From: Saprospiraceae bacterium
GTDB taxonomy: Bacteria > Bacteroidota > Bacteroidia > Chitinophagales > Saprospiraceae
Direction of reading: 5' to 3'
Length of the DNA: 38,398 nt
Assembly: GCA_030729925.1 (NCBI GenBank)
Contig: JANQWK010000055.1
Location: 1 to 38,398 of the forward strand
A program made the translations under genes and the position numbers. The notes below the pieces were generated by a model, which had not been told where the DNA came from, ran no database searches, and saw only the letters and a program-made list of their open reading frames with translations. Below, in pieces: positions 1-8,391 of this stretch. How positions within the stretch are numbered: the first letter of the stretch is position 1; each line of letters starts with the position of its first letter.

Positions 1-72
1 AGGTGCAAGGCACCTTAAGGTGGCTTGCACCTGATTACCCTTATTAATACCTTCACCAAACCAAACGTAACC
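1..72 (+). repeat. Dispersed hairpin repeat, copy 1 (5' end cut by window)
   Basis: A 32-nt near-perfect palindrome occupies 1-32: 15 of 16 position pairs are complementary, with one G-G mismatch at pair 10/23. The tail GATTACCCTTATTAATACC follows at 33-51, then a 21-nt trailer ending ACGTAACC at 72. The same blocks recur at 24788, 27351 and 38315. The 23-nt leader found in the other copies would lie before the window. It sits about 150 bp upstream of the predicted -7 box of the nucleotidyltransferase gene, so it is probably not in that gene's 5' UTR. Confidence 0.9.
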
Positions 73-222
73 TATTCCCGCTGCGAATTTGACGAATGAA
101 GGTTTTTGAACCCCAATGAAACCGGGCTTGGGGCTACTCCTTAATTGGGCTACTGCCCTTTTCTCTTTTTTCGGCGGGAAGGCTCCTCCTAAATTTTATT
201 TTACTTCTTAGATAATCCTGGT

Positions 223-230
223 TATTTTTG
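223..230 (+). promoter_or_regulatory. Bacteroidota-type -7 box for the nucleotidyltransferase gene
   Basis: TATTTTTG matches the Bacteroidota consensus TAnnTTTG. The best -33 candidate is TTA at 201-203, one mismatch from TTG with 19-nt spacing. This leaves about 40 nt of leader before the ATG at 276. Confidence 0.45.
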
Positions 231-275
231 ATTCAAATTGCTATTGCATAACCGTTTTCCGATGATCTCATTTTG

Positions 276-1274
276 ATGAAAGCAATTATTCCAGTCGCTG
301 GCGCCGGTACCCGATTACGCCCCCTCACCTATACCCAACCCAAACCCCTGATCCCGGTTGCGGGCAAACCGATTATTTCTTTTATTATCGAAGAATTGCG
401 GGCAGCCGGAGTGGAGGATTTTGTGTTTATCATCGGCTACCTCGGGGAAAAGATCCAGAATTACGTCGAACAAACTTATCCCGACCTGAAAATGACTTTC
501 GTGAACCAGGAAGAGCGACAAGGTTCGGCCCACGCCATCTGGATCGCCCGGGAGCATTTTCGCGATGCGAGCGAACTGATTATTTATTTCGGAGATGTGA
601 TTATTGATGTGGACTTTAAGCAGGTGGTACAGTCCGATTGTTCCTGCCTGGGTGTGAAAAAGGTGAGCAAGCCCTGGGAGTACGGAATCGTAGAACTGGA
701 TAAGAAGAAAATGATCAAGCGATTGGTGGAAAAACCCAAAATCCCCAAGTCGGAGCTGGCGATGGTGGGCTTCTACAAAATCCGGGAAGTAGGAATGCTT
801 ATTGATGCCCTGGATTTTAATATCCTGAATAATATCCGCTCCAATGGCGAGTTTCCGCTGACCGACGCCCTGATGCGCATGGTCGAACGGGGGGTGAAAA
901 TTATGCCGATCATGGTGGACAATTGGTTCAATTGCGGCAAAAAAGAAGTGCTGCTGGAAACCAATGCCATCTTTTTGGATCGCGAAGGCTATGCTTCTTC
1001 AGATTTGCCGTCCTTCGACAATTCTATTATCATCCACCCGGTGAGTATTGGCGAAAATTGCGAGATCGAGAATTCTATTGTTGGCCCCCACGTGACCATC
1101 GGCAATGATACCAAAATTGCCAACGCCATCGTCAGAGATTCGATTATCGGCAATTTTGCTTCGATCAAGGAGGTGATCCTGCAAAAGTCCGTAGTGGGCA
1201 ACGATGCTGCCATTACGGGAGTGCGCCAAAGCCTCAATATCGGAGATAATACCGAGATAGATTTCAGCAGCTGA
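276..1274 (+). CDS. Sugar-phosphate nucleotidyltransferase with C-terminal hexapeptide repeats
   Basis: Predicted to transfer a nucleotidyl group from an NTP to a sugar 1-phosphate, making an NDP-sugar for polysaccharide or lipopolysaccharide synthesis in the cytoplasm. The N-terminus carries the family signature GAGTRLRPLT (residues 9-18) followed by PKPL (22-25), and the metal-binding Asp region GDVIID is at about 106-111. The last 80 residues show isoleucine-rich hexapeptide repeats (SIGENCEIENSIVGP and following), expected to form a left-handed beta-helix as in RmlA/GlmU-like enzymes. The ATG at 276 is chosen over a TTG three bases earlier. The VOC gene starts 4 bp after the stop, so the two probably share a transcript. 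The sugar and nucleotide cannot be fixed from sequence; glucose-1-phosphate thymidylyl- or uridylyltransferase are the nearest guesses. Confidence 0.9.
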   Translation: MKAIIPVAGAGTRLRPLTYTQPKPLIPVAGKPIISFIIEELRAAGVEDFVFIIGYLGEKIQNYVEQTYPDLKMTFVNQEERQGSAHAIWIAREHFRDASELIIYFGDVIIDVDFKQVVQSDCSCLGVKKVSKPWEYGIVELDKKKMIKRLVEKPKIPKSELAMVGFYKIREVGMLIDALDFNILNNIRSNGEFPLTDALMRMVERGVKIMPIMVDNWFNCGKKEVLLETNAIFLDREGYASSDLPSFDNSIIIHPVSIGENCEIENSIVGPHVTIGNDTKIANAIVRDSIIGNFASIKEVILQKSVVGNDAAITGVRQSLNIGDNTEIDFSS

Positions 1275-1278
1275 TTGT

Positions 1279-1635
1279 ATGGATCCTGGAAAATTGTACC
1301 TGGCCCTTCAGGTGGCAGACCTGAACCGCTCCCTGGCTTTTTATCGCCAACTGGGCTTCGAACCAGATCCCCGGCAAGGGGGGATCGAACAAAAATGGTT
1401 ATTGCTCCACTGTAAAGATATGACCCTCGCCCTGTTCCAGGATATGTTCCCGCGCGATATGCTGGTGTTTGAGTCTGACCATGTACGCGAATTGTACCGC
1501 GACCTACAGGCCAAAGGCCTTTCTATAGATGTGGCAGTCAACATAGAAGGCCACTCAGGTGCCTGCCATTTTGCCCTGCTGGATCCGGACGGACACCCCC
1601 TGCTGTTCGATCAGCGAGAGAAAAAGTCCTCGTAA
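1279..1635 (+). CDS. VOC-superfamily (glyoxalase-like) protein
   Basis: A 118-residue single-domain protein of the vicinal oxygen chelate fold. Visible family features are the opening LYLALQVADLNRSLAFYRQLGF and the closing strand DPDGHPLLF. The position that usually carries the first metal ligand (the start of the opening strand) is not His here, so metal-dependent catalysis is uncertain; some VOC proteins are binding or resistance proteins instead. It starts 4 bp after the nucleotidyltransferase stop. Its last 25 bp overlap the 3' end of the convergent flavin reductase gene. No substrate can be proposed. Confidence 0.8.
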   Translation: MDPGKLYLALQVADLNRSLAFYRQLGFEPDPRQGGIEQKWLLLHCKDMTLALFQDMFPRDMLVFESDHVRELYRDLQAKGLSIDVAVNIEGHSGACHFALLDPDGHPLLFDQREKKSS

Positions 1636-2513
1636 GTGTCTGCATACCAGATCACACTGGCAGCGAAGGAAACGCGGTCTATTTCGATAAGCGATTTGGC
1701 AAACCGATGCCATGCGTGTACAGGATCTCCATGGACTCCTATTTCCAGGAATTCTCCCAGCGCTTCACATCTCCCTATGTCTTCTTCCGAAGGAGGAACT
1801 TCCAGTGCCGCAATTCTGGCGAGGTCGTTGCCGCTTAAAATTTTACTGTGCAAGGCCGAAAGCGGAAGCCGACCAAATCCCATCCCGAGCTTGTCTGTGG
1901 GCTGGTACAAACTGTGTACCGCTTCCCCGCTGCTCCGCACGTAAAAAGTCCTTCCAAGCCTTCCCATCAAATCCAGGTTATCCGGATCAATTTTTCCATC
2001 CTGATCCATTGCCTGCTCGCTGATATGGATGCGCACCACTTCACAAATGACCAGATTGCCTGCTCCTCCACCCGTTCCAAGCGGTATGATCTGCTGTACC
2101 TTACACTCGAGTTGGGCCGGCGATTCTTTTACCCGAAAGGGTTTGACAAGATCCGAGGCAATAGGCGTAAGTCCCGATTTTTCAAATTCATTGACCTCTG
2201 GCGGATAGGCAATGCTACATAGCGCCATTTGACCAAGTATGTCATGGCTCACCATGTTGATCACCACTTCTCCGGTAGCCTCCACATTGCGAAGGGTGTC
2301 CTTGAGCTGCATATCTACCGGCTTGCGGTTAGAGGAAAAAATGACCGTGGGTGGATTGCTGCTGAATACATTGAAAAAACTATAAGGCGCAAGGTTGGGA
2401 ACGCCGGAAGCATCCAGGGTGCTGACAAAAGCGATTGGTCGGGGGGCAACCAATCCTGTTAGCAATTGATAGACTTCCCTTTCCGGAAGCGTTTGGGGAT
2501 CGAATGCGAGCAT
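1611..2513 (-). CDS. Flavin reductase-like, FMN-binding split-barrel protein
   Basis: 300 residues. The N-terminal 190 residues match the flavin reductase-like split barrel: VAPRPIAFVSTLDASGVPNLAPYS at about 22-45 is the usual FMN-contacting segment of the DIM6/NTAB-type proteins, followed by PPTVIFSSNR. Family members bind FMN and reduce flavin or act as flavoprotein oxidoreductases. The C-terminal 110 residues, after the SGEAVHSLYQ segment, are a less familiar extension. Its start at 2513 faces the thioredoxin gene (ATG at 2619), so about 105 bp holds both promoters. Its 3' end overlaps the VOC gene by 25 bp. The natural substrate is unknown. Confidence 0.82.
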   Translation of the reverse strand: MLAFDPQTLPEREVYQLLTGLVAPRPIAFVSTLDASGVPNLAPYSFFNVFSSNPPTVIFSSNRKPVDMQLKDTLRNVEATGEVVINMVSHDILGQMALCSIAYPPEVNEFEKSGLTPIASDLVKPFRVKESPAQLECKVQQIIPLGTGGGAGNLVICEVVRIHISEQAMDQDGKIDPDNLDLMGRLGRTFYVRSSGEAVHSLYQPTDKLGMGFGRLPLSALHSKILSGNDLARIAALEVPPSEEDIGRCEALGEFLEIGVHGDPVHAWHRFAKSLIEIDRVSFAASVIWYADTYEDFFSR

Positions 2514-2618
2514 AGTTGGTTCGATTTATGTCCACAAGTTACCAATATTTTTCTTTATTCCCGAAACCGCAACTTTGAGGGGATTCATCTGGTTTATTGC
2601 AAAAACAACCGCTCGTTA

Positions 2619-3164
2619 ATGATGCCAAAGTTTAATCTGGATACCTTGCTCAATGTGCTGCTGGCAGGGCTGCTGGTCTGGGCCGTGGTGCGCTATTTCA
2701 AAGGACAACCCGATGTGGATGCCGGAGTCCCCGCAGCTGATTTTACCCTGACAGCTATCCAGGGACAGGAATTGTCGCTGGATCAACTCAAAGGAAATTA
2801 TGTGCTGCTCGATTTCTGGGCAAGCTGGTGCGGTCCCTGCCGGAGATCCCATCCCGGCTTGGTTAGACTCCACAATACCTACGCCAATGCGCGTTTTGCC
2901 AACGGCGGCAATTTCGTCGTACTCAGCATAAGCCTCGATCGCAACCGCGATAGCTGGCTGAAAGCCATCGAAAAAGACCAATTGTCCTGGTCCACCCATG
3001 CACTGGATCAATATTTACCCGCTACCGGAGGGTCTGTGGCTTCTCTATACGATGTCAAACAAATTCCTACCCGTTTTTTGATTGACGACAAGGGGATGAT
3101 TGTCAAAGTAAATCCCGGTATGCGCTACCTCAAGCGCTTCCTGAAAGAAAAATTGGCGGACTAA
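2619..3164 (+). CDS. Membrane-anchored TlpA-like thioredoxin-fold protein
   Basis: Predicted periplasmic thiol-disulfide oxidoreductase. Residues about 9-27 form an N-terminal membrane anchor (LLNVLLAGLLVWAVVRYF), residues 38-58 look like the AhpC-TSA/TlpA entry strand, and the active site WCGPC is at 70-74. The cis-proline loop is seen as KQIPTRFLID. The length of 181 residues is normal for the TlpA/ResA group, which reduces cytochrome c or resolves wrong disulfides outside the membrane. The reading frame is open upstream to 2466 but that stretch is not protein-like, and MM at 2619 directly precedes the anchor, so I start there (2622 is equally possible). It is 94 bp ahead of grpE and may be a separate unit. 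Confidence 0.88.
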   Translation: MMPKFNLDTLLNVLLAGLLVWAVVRYFKGQPDVDAGVPAADFTLTAIQGQELSLDQLKGNYVLLDFWASWCGPCRRSHPGLVRLHNTYANARFANGGNFVVLSISLDRNRDSWLKAIEKDQLSWSTHALDQYLPATGGSVASLYDVKQIPTRFLIDDKGMIVKVNPGMRYLKRFLKEKLAD

Positions 3165-3258
3165 ATGCCCGTCTTCCACGTTTTTCCTGACATTTTGACG
3201 GTAAAAACAAGATGGCAAAATAATTGCAATACCTTCGCGTAAGAAAAAAAAGTGAGCC

Positions 3259-3783
3259 ATGCATAACGAAGAAATAAAAGACGAACAGCCCGAGGTTACA
3301 GATCCAATGGAAGAAACAACGGTTTCAGATGACCAAGGGGTGACCGAACTGGAAAAACAACGGGATGAGTTGAAGGACAAATACCTGCGCTTGTTTGCCG
3401 AGTTCGACAATTATAAAAGACGCACGATGAAGGAGCGCCTGGATATCATGAAAACAGCTGCCCAGGATACCATCGTAGCTCTACTTCCGGTACTGGACGA
3501 TTTCGAAAGGGCAAAACGGAATGCCGAAAATGAAAATAGTACCGAGGTTTTTAGTGAAGGGGTGCATTTGGTGTACCAAAAGCTGTTTTCCATCTTGCAC
3601 CAACAAGGTCTGGAGGCTATGGATACCAACGGACAGCCCTTCGATCCGGAGTTGCACGAGGCCCTGACAGAGATACCCGCTCCCTCAGAAGAACTCAAAG
3701 GAGTAGTGATGGATACCATCGAAAAGGGCTATAAACTCAAAGACAAAATCATCCGACACGCAAAAGTGGTCGTGGGTAAGTAA
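3259..3783 (+). CDS. grpE: GrpE nucleotide exchange factor
   Basis: GrpE releases ADP from DnaK in the DnaK-DnaJ-GrpE chaperone cycle. The protein has 174 residues: an acidic, disordered first 30, a long coiled-coil helix (ELEKQRDELKDKYLRLFAEFDNYKRRT at about 34-60), then the C-terminal beta domain with the family pattern QGLEAMDTNGQPFDPELHEA and a final KGYKLKDKIIRHAKVVV. It is followed 22 bp later by dnaJ and then gldH, a plausible three-gene transcript. dnaK is not in the window, so the heat-shock genes are split in this genome. Confidence 0.96.
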   Translation: MHNEEIKDEQPEVTDPMEETTVSDDQGVTELEKQRDELKDKYLRLFAEFDNYKRRTMKERLDIMKTAAQDTIVALLPVLDDFERAKRNAENENSTEVFSEGVHLVYQKLFSILHQQGLEAMDTNGQPFDPELHEALTEIPAPSEELKGVVMDTIEKGYKLKDKIIRHAKVVVGK

Positions 3784-3805
3784 ATCCCCCTTTTAAATTT
3801 TGATT

Positions 3806-4963
3806 ATGGCAAAGCGAGATTTTTATGAAGTATTGGGCGTGGGCAAGGATGCAGGCGAAAGCGAAATAAAAAAAGCTTATCGCAAACTGGCAGTGCAATA
3901 CCATCCGGATAAAAACCCGGGCGATAAGGCGGCAGAGGAGAAGTTCAAAGAGGCAGCAGAAGCTTATGAGGTGCTGAGCAACCCCGATAAAAAGGCCAAA
4001 TACGATCGCTATGGTCATGCGGCTTTCGACGGTAGCGGTGGATACGGCGGCGGTAGAGGGGGAATGACCATGGATGATATCTTCGAACAGTTCGGGGATG
4101 TTTTCGGGGAAGGCGGTAATCCCTTCGATGCTTTCTTCGGCCGATCTTCCGGAGGGGCTACCAGCAAAGGACAAAAGGGTACTAATCTGCGTATAAAGGT
4201 CGCGCTTACTTTAGAGGAAATTGCTGCAGGGGTAACGAAAAAGATTAAGGTCAAAAAACAGGTGGCCTGCGATGCCTGCAGTGGCTCAGGTGCCAAGGAT
4301 GCAGGCTCTGTGAAGACCTGTACGACTTGCCGCGGCTCCGGGTATGTCCGACAGATCAAGAATACTTTCCTGGGACAGATGCAAACGACCGTTACCTGCC
4401 CTTCTTGTAATGGCTCCGGTCAGATGGTGACGGCCAATTGCCAAAAGTGCAAGGGCGATGGTCGGGTGTATGGCGAAGAAGCACTGGAAATCGAAATCCC
4501 AGCCGGCGTTCAGGAAGGGATGCAGCTGTCCATGCGAGGAAAGGGCAATGCAGGCCTGAAAGGCGGTCCCAATGGCGATCTGCTGATCAGTATCGAGGAA
4601 ATTCCTCACGAGGAACTCGAACGGGATGGCATGAACCTGGTCTATGAGCTGTACCTCAATTTTGCAGATGCAGCCCTCGGAACTTCTGTTGAGGTGCCGA
4701 CGATCGAAGGCAGGGTGAAAATTAAAATCCCGCCAGGAACCCAGTCCGGTAAGTTGTTCCGACTGAAAGGGAAAGGTCTTCCCGCTGTGCAAAGCTACGG
4801 CAGAGGTGATCAACTGATCCAGGTGAATGTCTGGACACCCAAAAAGTTGACCCAAGACGATAAAGAACTGCTGGAACGCATGCGCGATAATCCGAGCTTC
4901 AACCCGCAGCCGACCAAGTCAGATCGCGGCTTCTTCGACAAAATGAAGGATTTCTTTAAATAA
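3806..4963 (+). CDS. dnaJ: Chaperone protein DnaJ
   Basis: The co-chaperone that delivers substrates to DnaK and stimulates its ATPase. All class-I parts are present in order: J domain with HPD at 33-35, a Gly/Phe-rich linker at about 70-115, four zinc-binding CxxCxGxG repeats ([32 protein letters not shown]) at about 155-220, and the C-terminal substrate-binding domains to residue 385. The length is normal. I start at the ATG ([11 protein letters not shown]), which opens the J domain; an in-frame TTG lies six bases earlier. It is 22 bp after grpE and 14 bp before gldH. Confidence 0.97.
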   Translation: MAKRDFYEVLGVGKDAGESEIKKAYRKLAVQYHPDKNPGDKAAEEKFKEAAEAYEVLSNPDKKAKYDRYGHAAFDGSGGYGGGRGGMTMDDIFEQFGDVFGEGGNPFDAFFGRSSGGATSKGQKGTNLRIKVALTLEEIAAGVTKKIKVKKQVACDACSGSGAKDAGSVKTCTTCRGSGYVRQIKNTFLGQMQTTVTCPSCNGSGQMVTANCQKCKGDGRVYGEEALEIEIPAGVQEGMQLSMRGKGNAGLKGGPNGDLLISIEEIPHEELERDGMNLVYELYLNFADAALGTSVEVPTIEGRVKIKIPPGTQSGKLFRLKGKGLPAVQSYGRGDQLIQVNVWTPKKLTQDDKELLERMRDNPSFNPQPTKSDRGFFDKMKDFFK

Positions 4964-4977
4964 TTGAACTGTCCCGT

Positions 4978-5445
4978 ATGCGCTTGCTATTGCTGTCTTT
5001 TTCCCTCTTTTTTCTGACCGCATGCGGGACAGATTACTTGCTCGATCAAAGGTATGCCCTGGATAAGGAAACATGGACCTACGACAATGTCCTCGGCTTC
5101 GAGGCAGTTATTCCGGATACCCTGAGCATCTACAACCTCTGGGTGGATATCGAACACCACAAGGATTTTCCTTTCCAAAACCTTTATACGCGCATCACTA
5201 CCGGCTTCCCGGATCAGCAGCAGATCGAACAGCTGCTTTCGTTCGAATTGGCCGATAAGTTTGGTAACTGGCAGGGCGATTGCAGCGGCCAGTATTGCAG
5301 CTACCGCATTCCCATCCAGGAAGGTGCTTTTTTTAACCAAACCGGAAAACACACTTTCCAATTGGAACAATATATGCGCGCGGACAGCATTCCACATGTC
5401 CGCGCGATTGGTTTTCAGATCGAAAAGACCGGCCTGCGCCGCTAA
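4978..5445 (+). CDS. gldH: Gliding motility lipoprotein GldH
   Basis: GldH is one of the Gld lipoproteins required for gliding in Flavobacterium johnsoniae. This 155-residue protein has a short signal peptide ending in the lipobox LTAC with the lipidated Cys at 16, followed by the family's beta-rich domain (about 30-150), including the NLYTRITTGFPD segment and a Cys pair in GDCSGQYC. It follows dnaJ by 14 bp and ends 2 bp from the convergent carB stop. The call rests on overall resemblance and the lipoprotein signal. The presence of gldH shows gliding-type genes but does not prove motility. Confidence 0.85.
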   Translation: MRLLLLSFSLFFLTACGTDYLLDQRYALDKETWTYDNVLGFEAVIPDTLSIYNLWVDIEHHKDFPFQNLYTRITTGFPDQQQIEQLLSFELADKFGNWQGDCSGQYCSYRIPIQEGAFFNQTGKHTFQLEQYMRADSIPHVRAIGFQIEKTGLRR

Positions 5446-5447
5446 TC

Positions 5448-8264
5448 TTATCTGGTCAGATACATGTTACGCTGCCTGTCCAATTCCCTGAAAAATGGAT
5501 CAGACAAGTCGCGGATAAATCGAATGGCTTCTCCCGTGGATTTCATCTCCGGTCCCAGGTTTTTGTCCACTCCGGGGAACTTGTCAAAGGAAAAGACCGG
5601 TACCTTTATCGCATATCCCGATGGCTGCGGCTTGATGTCAAAGTCACTTAGCTTGTGCGTGCCCAACATAATTTTAGTGGCAATTTTCAAATAGGGCACG
5701 TTGTACGCCTTCGCAATGAATGGCGTGGTTCGAGAAGCCCTTGGATTGGCTTCAATGACATAGACCTTGTCGCCCTTAATGGCAAATTGTACATTGATCA
5801 GGCCCCTGATATCCAATGCCTTGGCAAGTATTTTGGTGTACTCAACCATGGTATTGACCGCCTCTACAGACAGACTGTACGTCGGAAGTACCGCAGCACT
5901 ATCTCCTGAGTGAACCCCAGCCGGCTCAATGTGTTCCATGATACCCATAATGTGGATGTCTTCCCCGTCACAAATGGCATCTATCTCCGCTTCTTTGGCC
6001 CGGTCGAGAAACTGGTCAATCAGCACCTTGTTATCAGGCAAGTGCTTGAAAATACTCAGCACATGGCGCTCCAGCTCTTCATCGTTGATGACAATTCGCA
6101 TGCGCTGCCCGCCCAATACGTATGAAGGTCTAACCAATACCGGATAAGAAATGCGATTGGCCACCTCCAACGCTTCATCAGCATCAGTGGCAACCCCATA
6201 ATCCGGATACGGAATACTCAGCTCTTTTAGCAAATCGGAAAATGCCCCTCTGTCTTCAGCAAGGTCCATGGACTCATAAGTCGTCCCAAAGATCTTAACC
6301 CCATGGCTGGCAAACTTTTCGGCGAGCTTGAGCGCCGTTTGTCCTCCCAACTGCACAATCACGCCCTCCGGTTTTTCCAATTCCAGGATCTCTTCAATGT
6401 GCTCCCAAAAAACCGGCTCGAAATACAATTTATTGGCCACGTCAAAGTCCGTAGAAACGGTCTCCGGATTGCAGTTGATCATGATGGAATCGTAGCCCGC
6501 TTCCTGGATGGCCAGCAAACCGTGTACGCAGCAATAGTCAAATTCAATCCCCTGGCCAATCCGGTTAGGCCCGGATCCGAGTACAATGACCTTCTTCTTC
6601 TCTGAAGGAATACTCTCGTTTTCGTGATCAAAGGTAGAATAAAAATAAGGGGTCTTCGCCTCAAACTCCGCTGCACAAGTGTCCACCATTTTGAAAGTAC
6701 GCCGGATACCCAGCGCTTTGCGCCGCTTGGTGATTTCCTGCTCTTCAATACCCGTCAACCAGGCAATCTGCCCGTCGGAGTAACCGTATTTTTTCAGTTT
6801 CACAAGCAGCTCGGTCGGTATGGCCTCCAGCGAGGAATAACTTTCGAGCTCCGTCTCTAATTTGACCAGCTTCTTGATTTGCTTGATAAACCAAGGGTCT
6901 ATTCGGGTCAGCTTCTGTATGGTCTTGGAAGGAATACCCAGCTTCAGCGCATCTTTCAGGCGGAAGATCCGATCATCACTCGCCTTCTCCAGCCGCATCA
7001 GGATATCGTCGGTCTTAATCCACTCCTTCATGTCGGCACCCAGCCCAAGGCGATTGTTTTCGAGCGACTGACAGGCCTTCTGCAAAGCCTCGAGGAAGTT
7101 GCGCCCGATACCCATGACCTCACCTACCGACTTCATCTGAAGCCCCAACTGATGGTCGGCACCGATAAACTTCTCAAAGTTCCAGCGCGGCATCTTGACG
7201 ATCACATAATCCAGCGAGGGTTCAAAATAAGCCGAGGTCGTCTTGGTAATCTGATTTTTCAATTCGTCCAGGTTGTACCCAATAGCCAGCTTGGCCGCAA
7301 TTTTGGCAATCGGATAACCGGTTGCCTTACTCGCCAGGGCCGAAGAACGAGACACCCGCGGGTTGATTTCAATGACGATCAGTTCTTCGGTCTCCGGATC
7401 CTGCGCAAACTGTATGTTGCAGCCTCCGGCAAAATTTCCGAGCGATCGCATGGCCTTGATGGCCTGGTCGCGCATATCCTGATAGGCCGTGTCCGAAAGC
7501 GTCATGGCCGGAGCGACCGTGATGCTGTCACCCGTATGGATCCCCATCGGGTCGAGGTTTTCTACAGTACAAATAATCACCACATTGTCATTGGCATCCC
7601 TCAGCAACTCCAACTCAAATTCCTTCCAACCCAGCACCGCTTTTTCAACCAACACCTCGTGCGTGGGCGACATGTTCAAGCCCCTTCGGAGCGCGGCATC
7701 AAACTCTGCCGAGTCGTGCACAAAACTTCCCCCACTGCCCCCTAAGGTGTACGAAGGACGGATCACCAGGGGATAACCAATTTTTTGTTCTGCTTCCTTG
7801 CCTTCCAAAAAAGAATTTGCAATAAAAGATGGCGCCACTTTTAACCCGATATCCACCATTAGGCGCCGGAACGACTCCCGGTTTTCGGTCAGGTCAATGG
7901 CCGCCAGATCTACGCCGATCAGCCGAACATTGTATTTTTCCAAAATCCCCATTTTCCCCACTTCAATGGCAAGGTTAAGGGCCGTCTGCCCTCCCATCGT
8001 CGGCAAAATGGCATCAATCTGCCGCTCCTCGAGGATCTGGACAATGCTTTCTGCGGTCAACGGCAAGAGATACACATGGTCTGCCGTCATAGGGTCAGTC
8101 ATAATCGTAGCCGGATTGGAGTTGATCAGCGTCACCTCAATGCCCTCTTCCCGGAGCGAACGGGAAGCCTGGGTGCCGGAGTAGTCAAATTCACAGGCCT
8201 GGCCAATAATAATAGGCCCGCTGCCGATGATGAGCACGGATTTGATGGATGAATCTTTAGGCAT
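5448..8264 (-). CDS. carB: Carbamoyl-phosphate synthase large subunit, lacking the MGS domain
   Basis: Makes carbamoyl phosphate from glutamine-derived ammonia, bicarbonate and two ATP, for pyrimidine and arginine synthesis. The two homologous synthetase halves are clear: the first starts with GSGPIIIGQACEFDYSG (about 13-29) and the second with GSGPNRIGQGIEFDYC (about 560), each with an ATP-grasp fold and INPRVSRSSALASKATGYP / EANPRASRTTPFIAKA type loops. The length is 938, versus about 1070 in E. coli: the protein stops just after the second synthetase half, so the C-terminal MGS-like domain that binds UMP, IMP and ornithine in E. coli is missing. I believe similar shorter CarB proteins occur in other Bacteroidota, so this is probably not a frameshift. 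carA is not in the window. Confidence 0.97.
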   Translation of the reverse strand: MPKDSSIKSVLIIGSGPIIIGQACEFDYSGTQASRSLREEGIEVTLINSNPATIMTDPMTADHVYLLPLTAESIVQILEERQIDAILPTMGGQTALNLAIEVGKMGILEKYNVRLIGVDLAAIDLTENRESFRRLMVDIGLKVAPSFIANSFLEGKEAEQKIGYPLVIRPSYTLGGSGGSFVHDSAEFDAALRRGLNMSPTHEVLVEKAVLGWKEFELELLRDANDNVVIICTVENLDPMGIHTGDSITVAPAMTLSDTAYQDMRDQAIKAMRSLGNFAGGCNIQFAQDPETEELIVIEINPRVSRSSALASKATGYPIAKIAAKLAIGYNLDELKNQITKTTSAYFEPSLDYVIVKMPRWNFEKFIGADHQLGLQMKSVGEVMGIGRNFLEALQKACQSLENNRLGLGADMKEWIKTDDILMRLEKASDDRIFRLKDALKLGIPSKTIQKLTRIDPWFIKQIKKLVKLETELESYSSLEAIPTELLVKLKKYGYSDGQIAWLTGIEEQEITKRRKALGIRRTFKMVDTCAAEFEAKTPYFYSTFDHENESIPSEKKKVIVLGSGPNRIGQGIEFDYCCVHGLLAIQEAGYDSIMINCNPETVSTDFDVANKLYFEPVFWEHIEEILELEKPEGVIVQLGGQTALKLAEKFASHGVKIFGTTYESMDLAEDRGAFSDLLKELSIPYPDYGVATDADEALEVANRISYPVLVRPSYVLGGQRMRIVINDEELERHVLSIFKHLPDNKVLIDQFLDRAKEAEIDAICDGEDIHIMGIMEHIEPAGVHSGDSAAVLPTYSLSVEAVNTMVEYTKILAKALDIRGLINVQFAIKGDKVYVIEANPRASRTTPFIAKAYNVPYLKIATKIMLGTHKLSDFDIKPQPSGYAIKVPVFSFDKFPGVDKNLGPEMKSTGEAIRFIRDLSDPFFRELDRQRNMYLTR

Positions 8265-8288
8265 CTGTGTTGGTTGAATGTTTGGACT

Positions 8289-8318
8289 AAAAAAAAGACC
8301 CGCTTTACAGCATGGGTC
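8289..8318 (-). terminator. Attenuator-like hairpin plus U8 in the carB leader
   Basis: On the minus strand GACCC (8318-8314) pairs with GGGTC (8301-8297), with two further inner G-C pairs possible, followed at once by eight T (8296-8289). The plus strand has no T-run after the stem, so the signal is directional. It lies about 25 nt before the carB start and downstream of the predicted carB -7 box, so it would interrupt the carB message. If that promoter is not real, it is simply the terminator of the upstream lipoprotein gene. Confidence 0.6.
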
Positions 8319-8346
8319 AGTCGGTGCAGGTCGAACTATTGCGGGG

Positions 8347-8355
8347 GCAAATTTA
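8347..8355 (-). promoter_or_regulatory. Candidate carB -7 box
   Basis: The minus strand reads TAAATTTGC, an exact TAnnTTTGC match, about 83 nt upstream of the carB ATG. No TTG at 17-23 nt spacing was seen, so only half of the consensus is supported. Confidence 0.45.
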
Positions 8356-8391
8356 CGTTTATTTAACGCAATTTCCGCATGTTGCCGCGAT

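Noticed and set aside
131-158. Direct repeat GGGCTACT (131-138 and 147-154) and a 4-bp GGGC/GCCC hairpin before a T-rich stretch
   Set aside because: Short enough to arise by chance in this composition. The 4-bp stem is too weak to call a terminator.
5448-8264. carB as a frameshifted or truncated pseudogene because it is short
   Set aside because: Both synthetase halves are complete with intact motifs, and the protein ends at a domain boundary. No MGS-like remnant is seen downstream.
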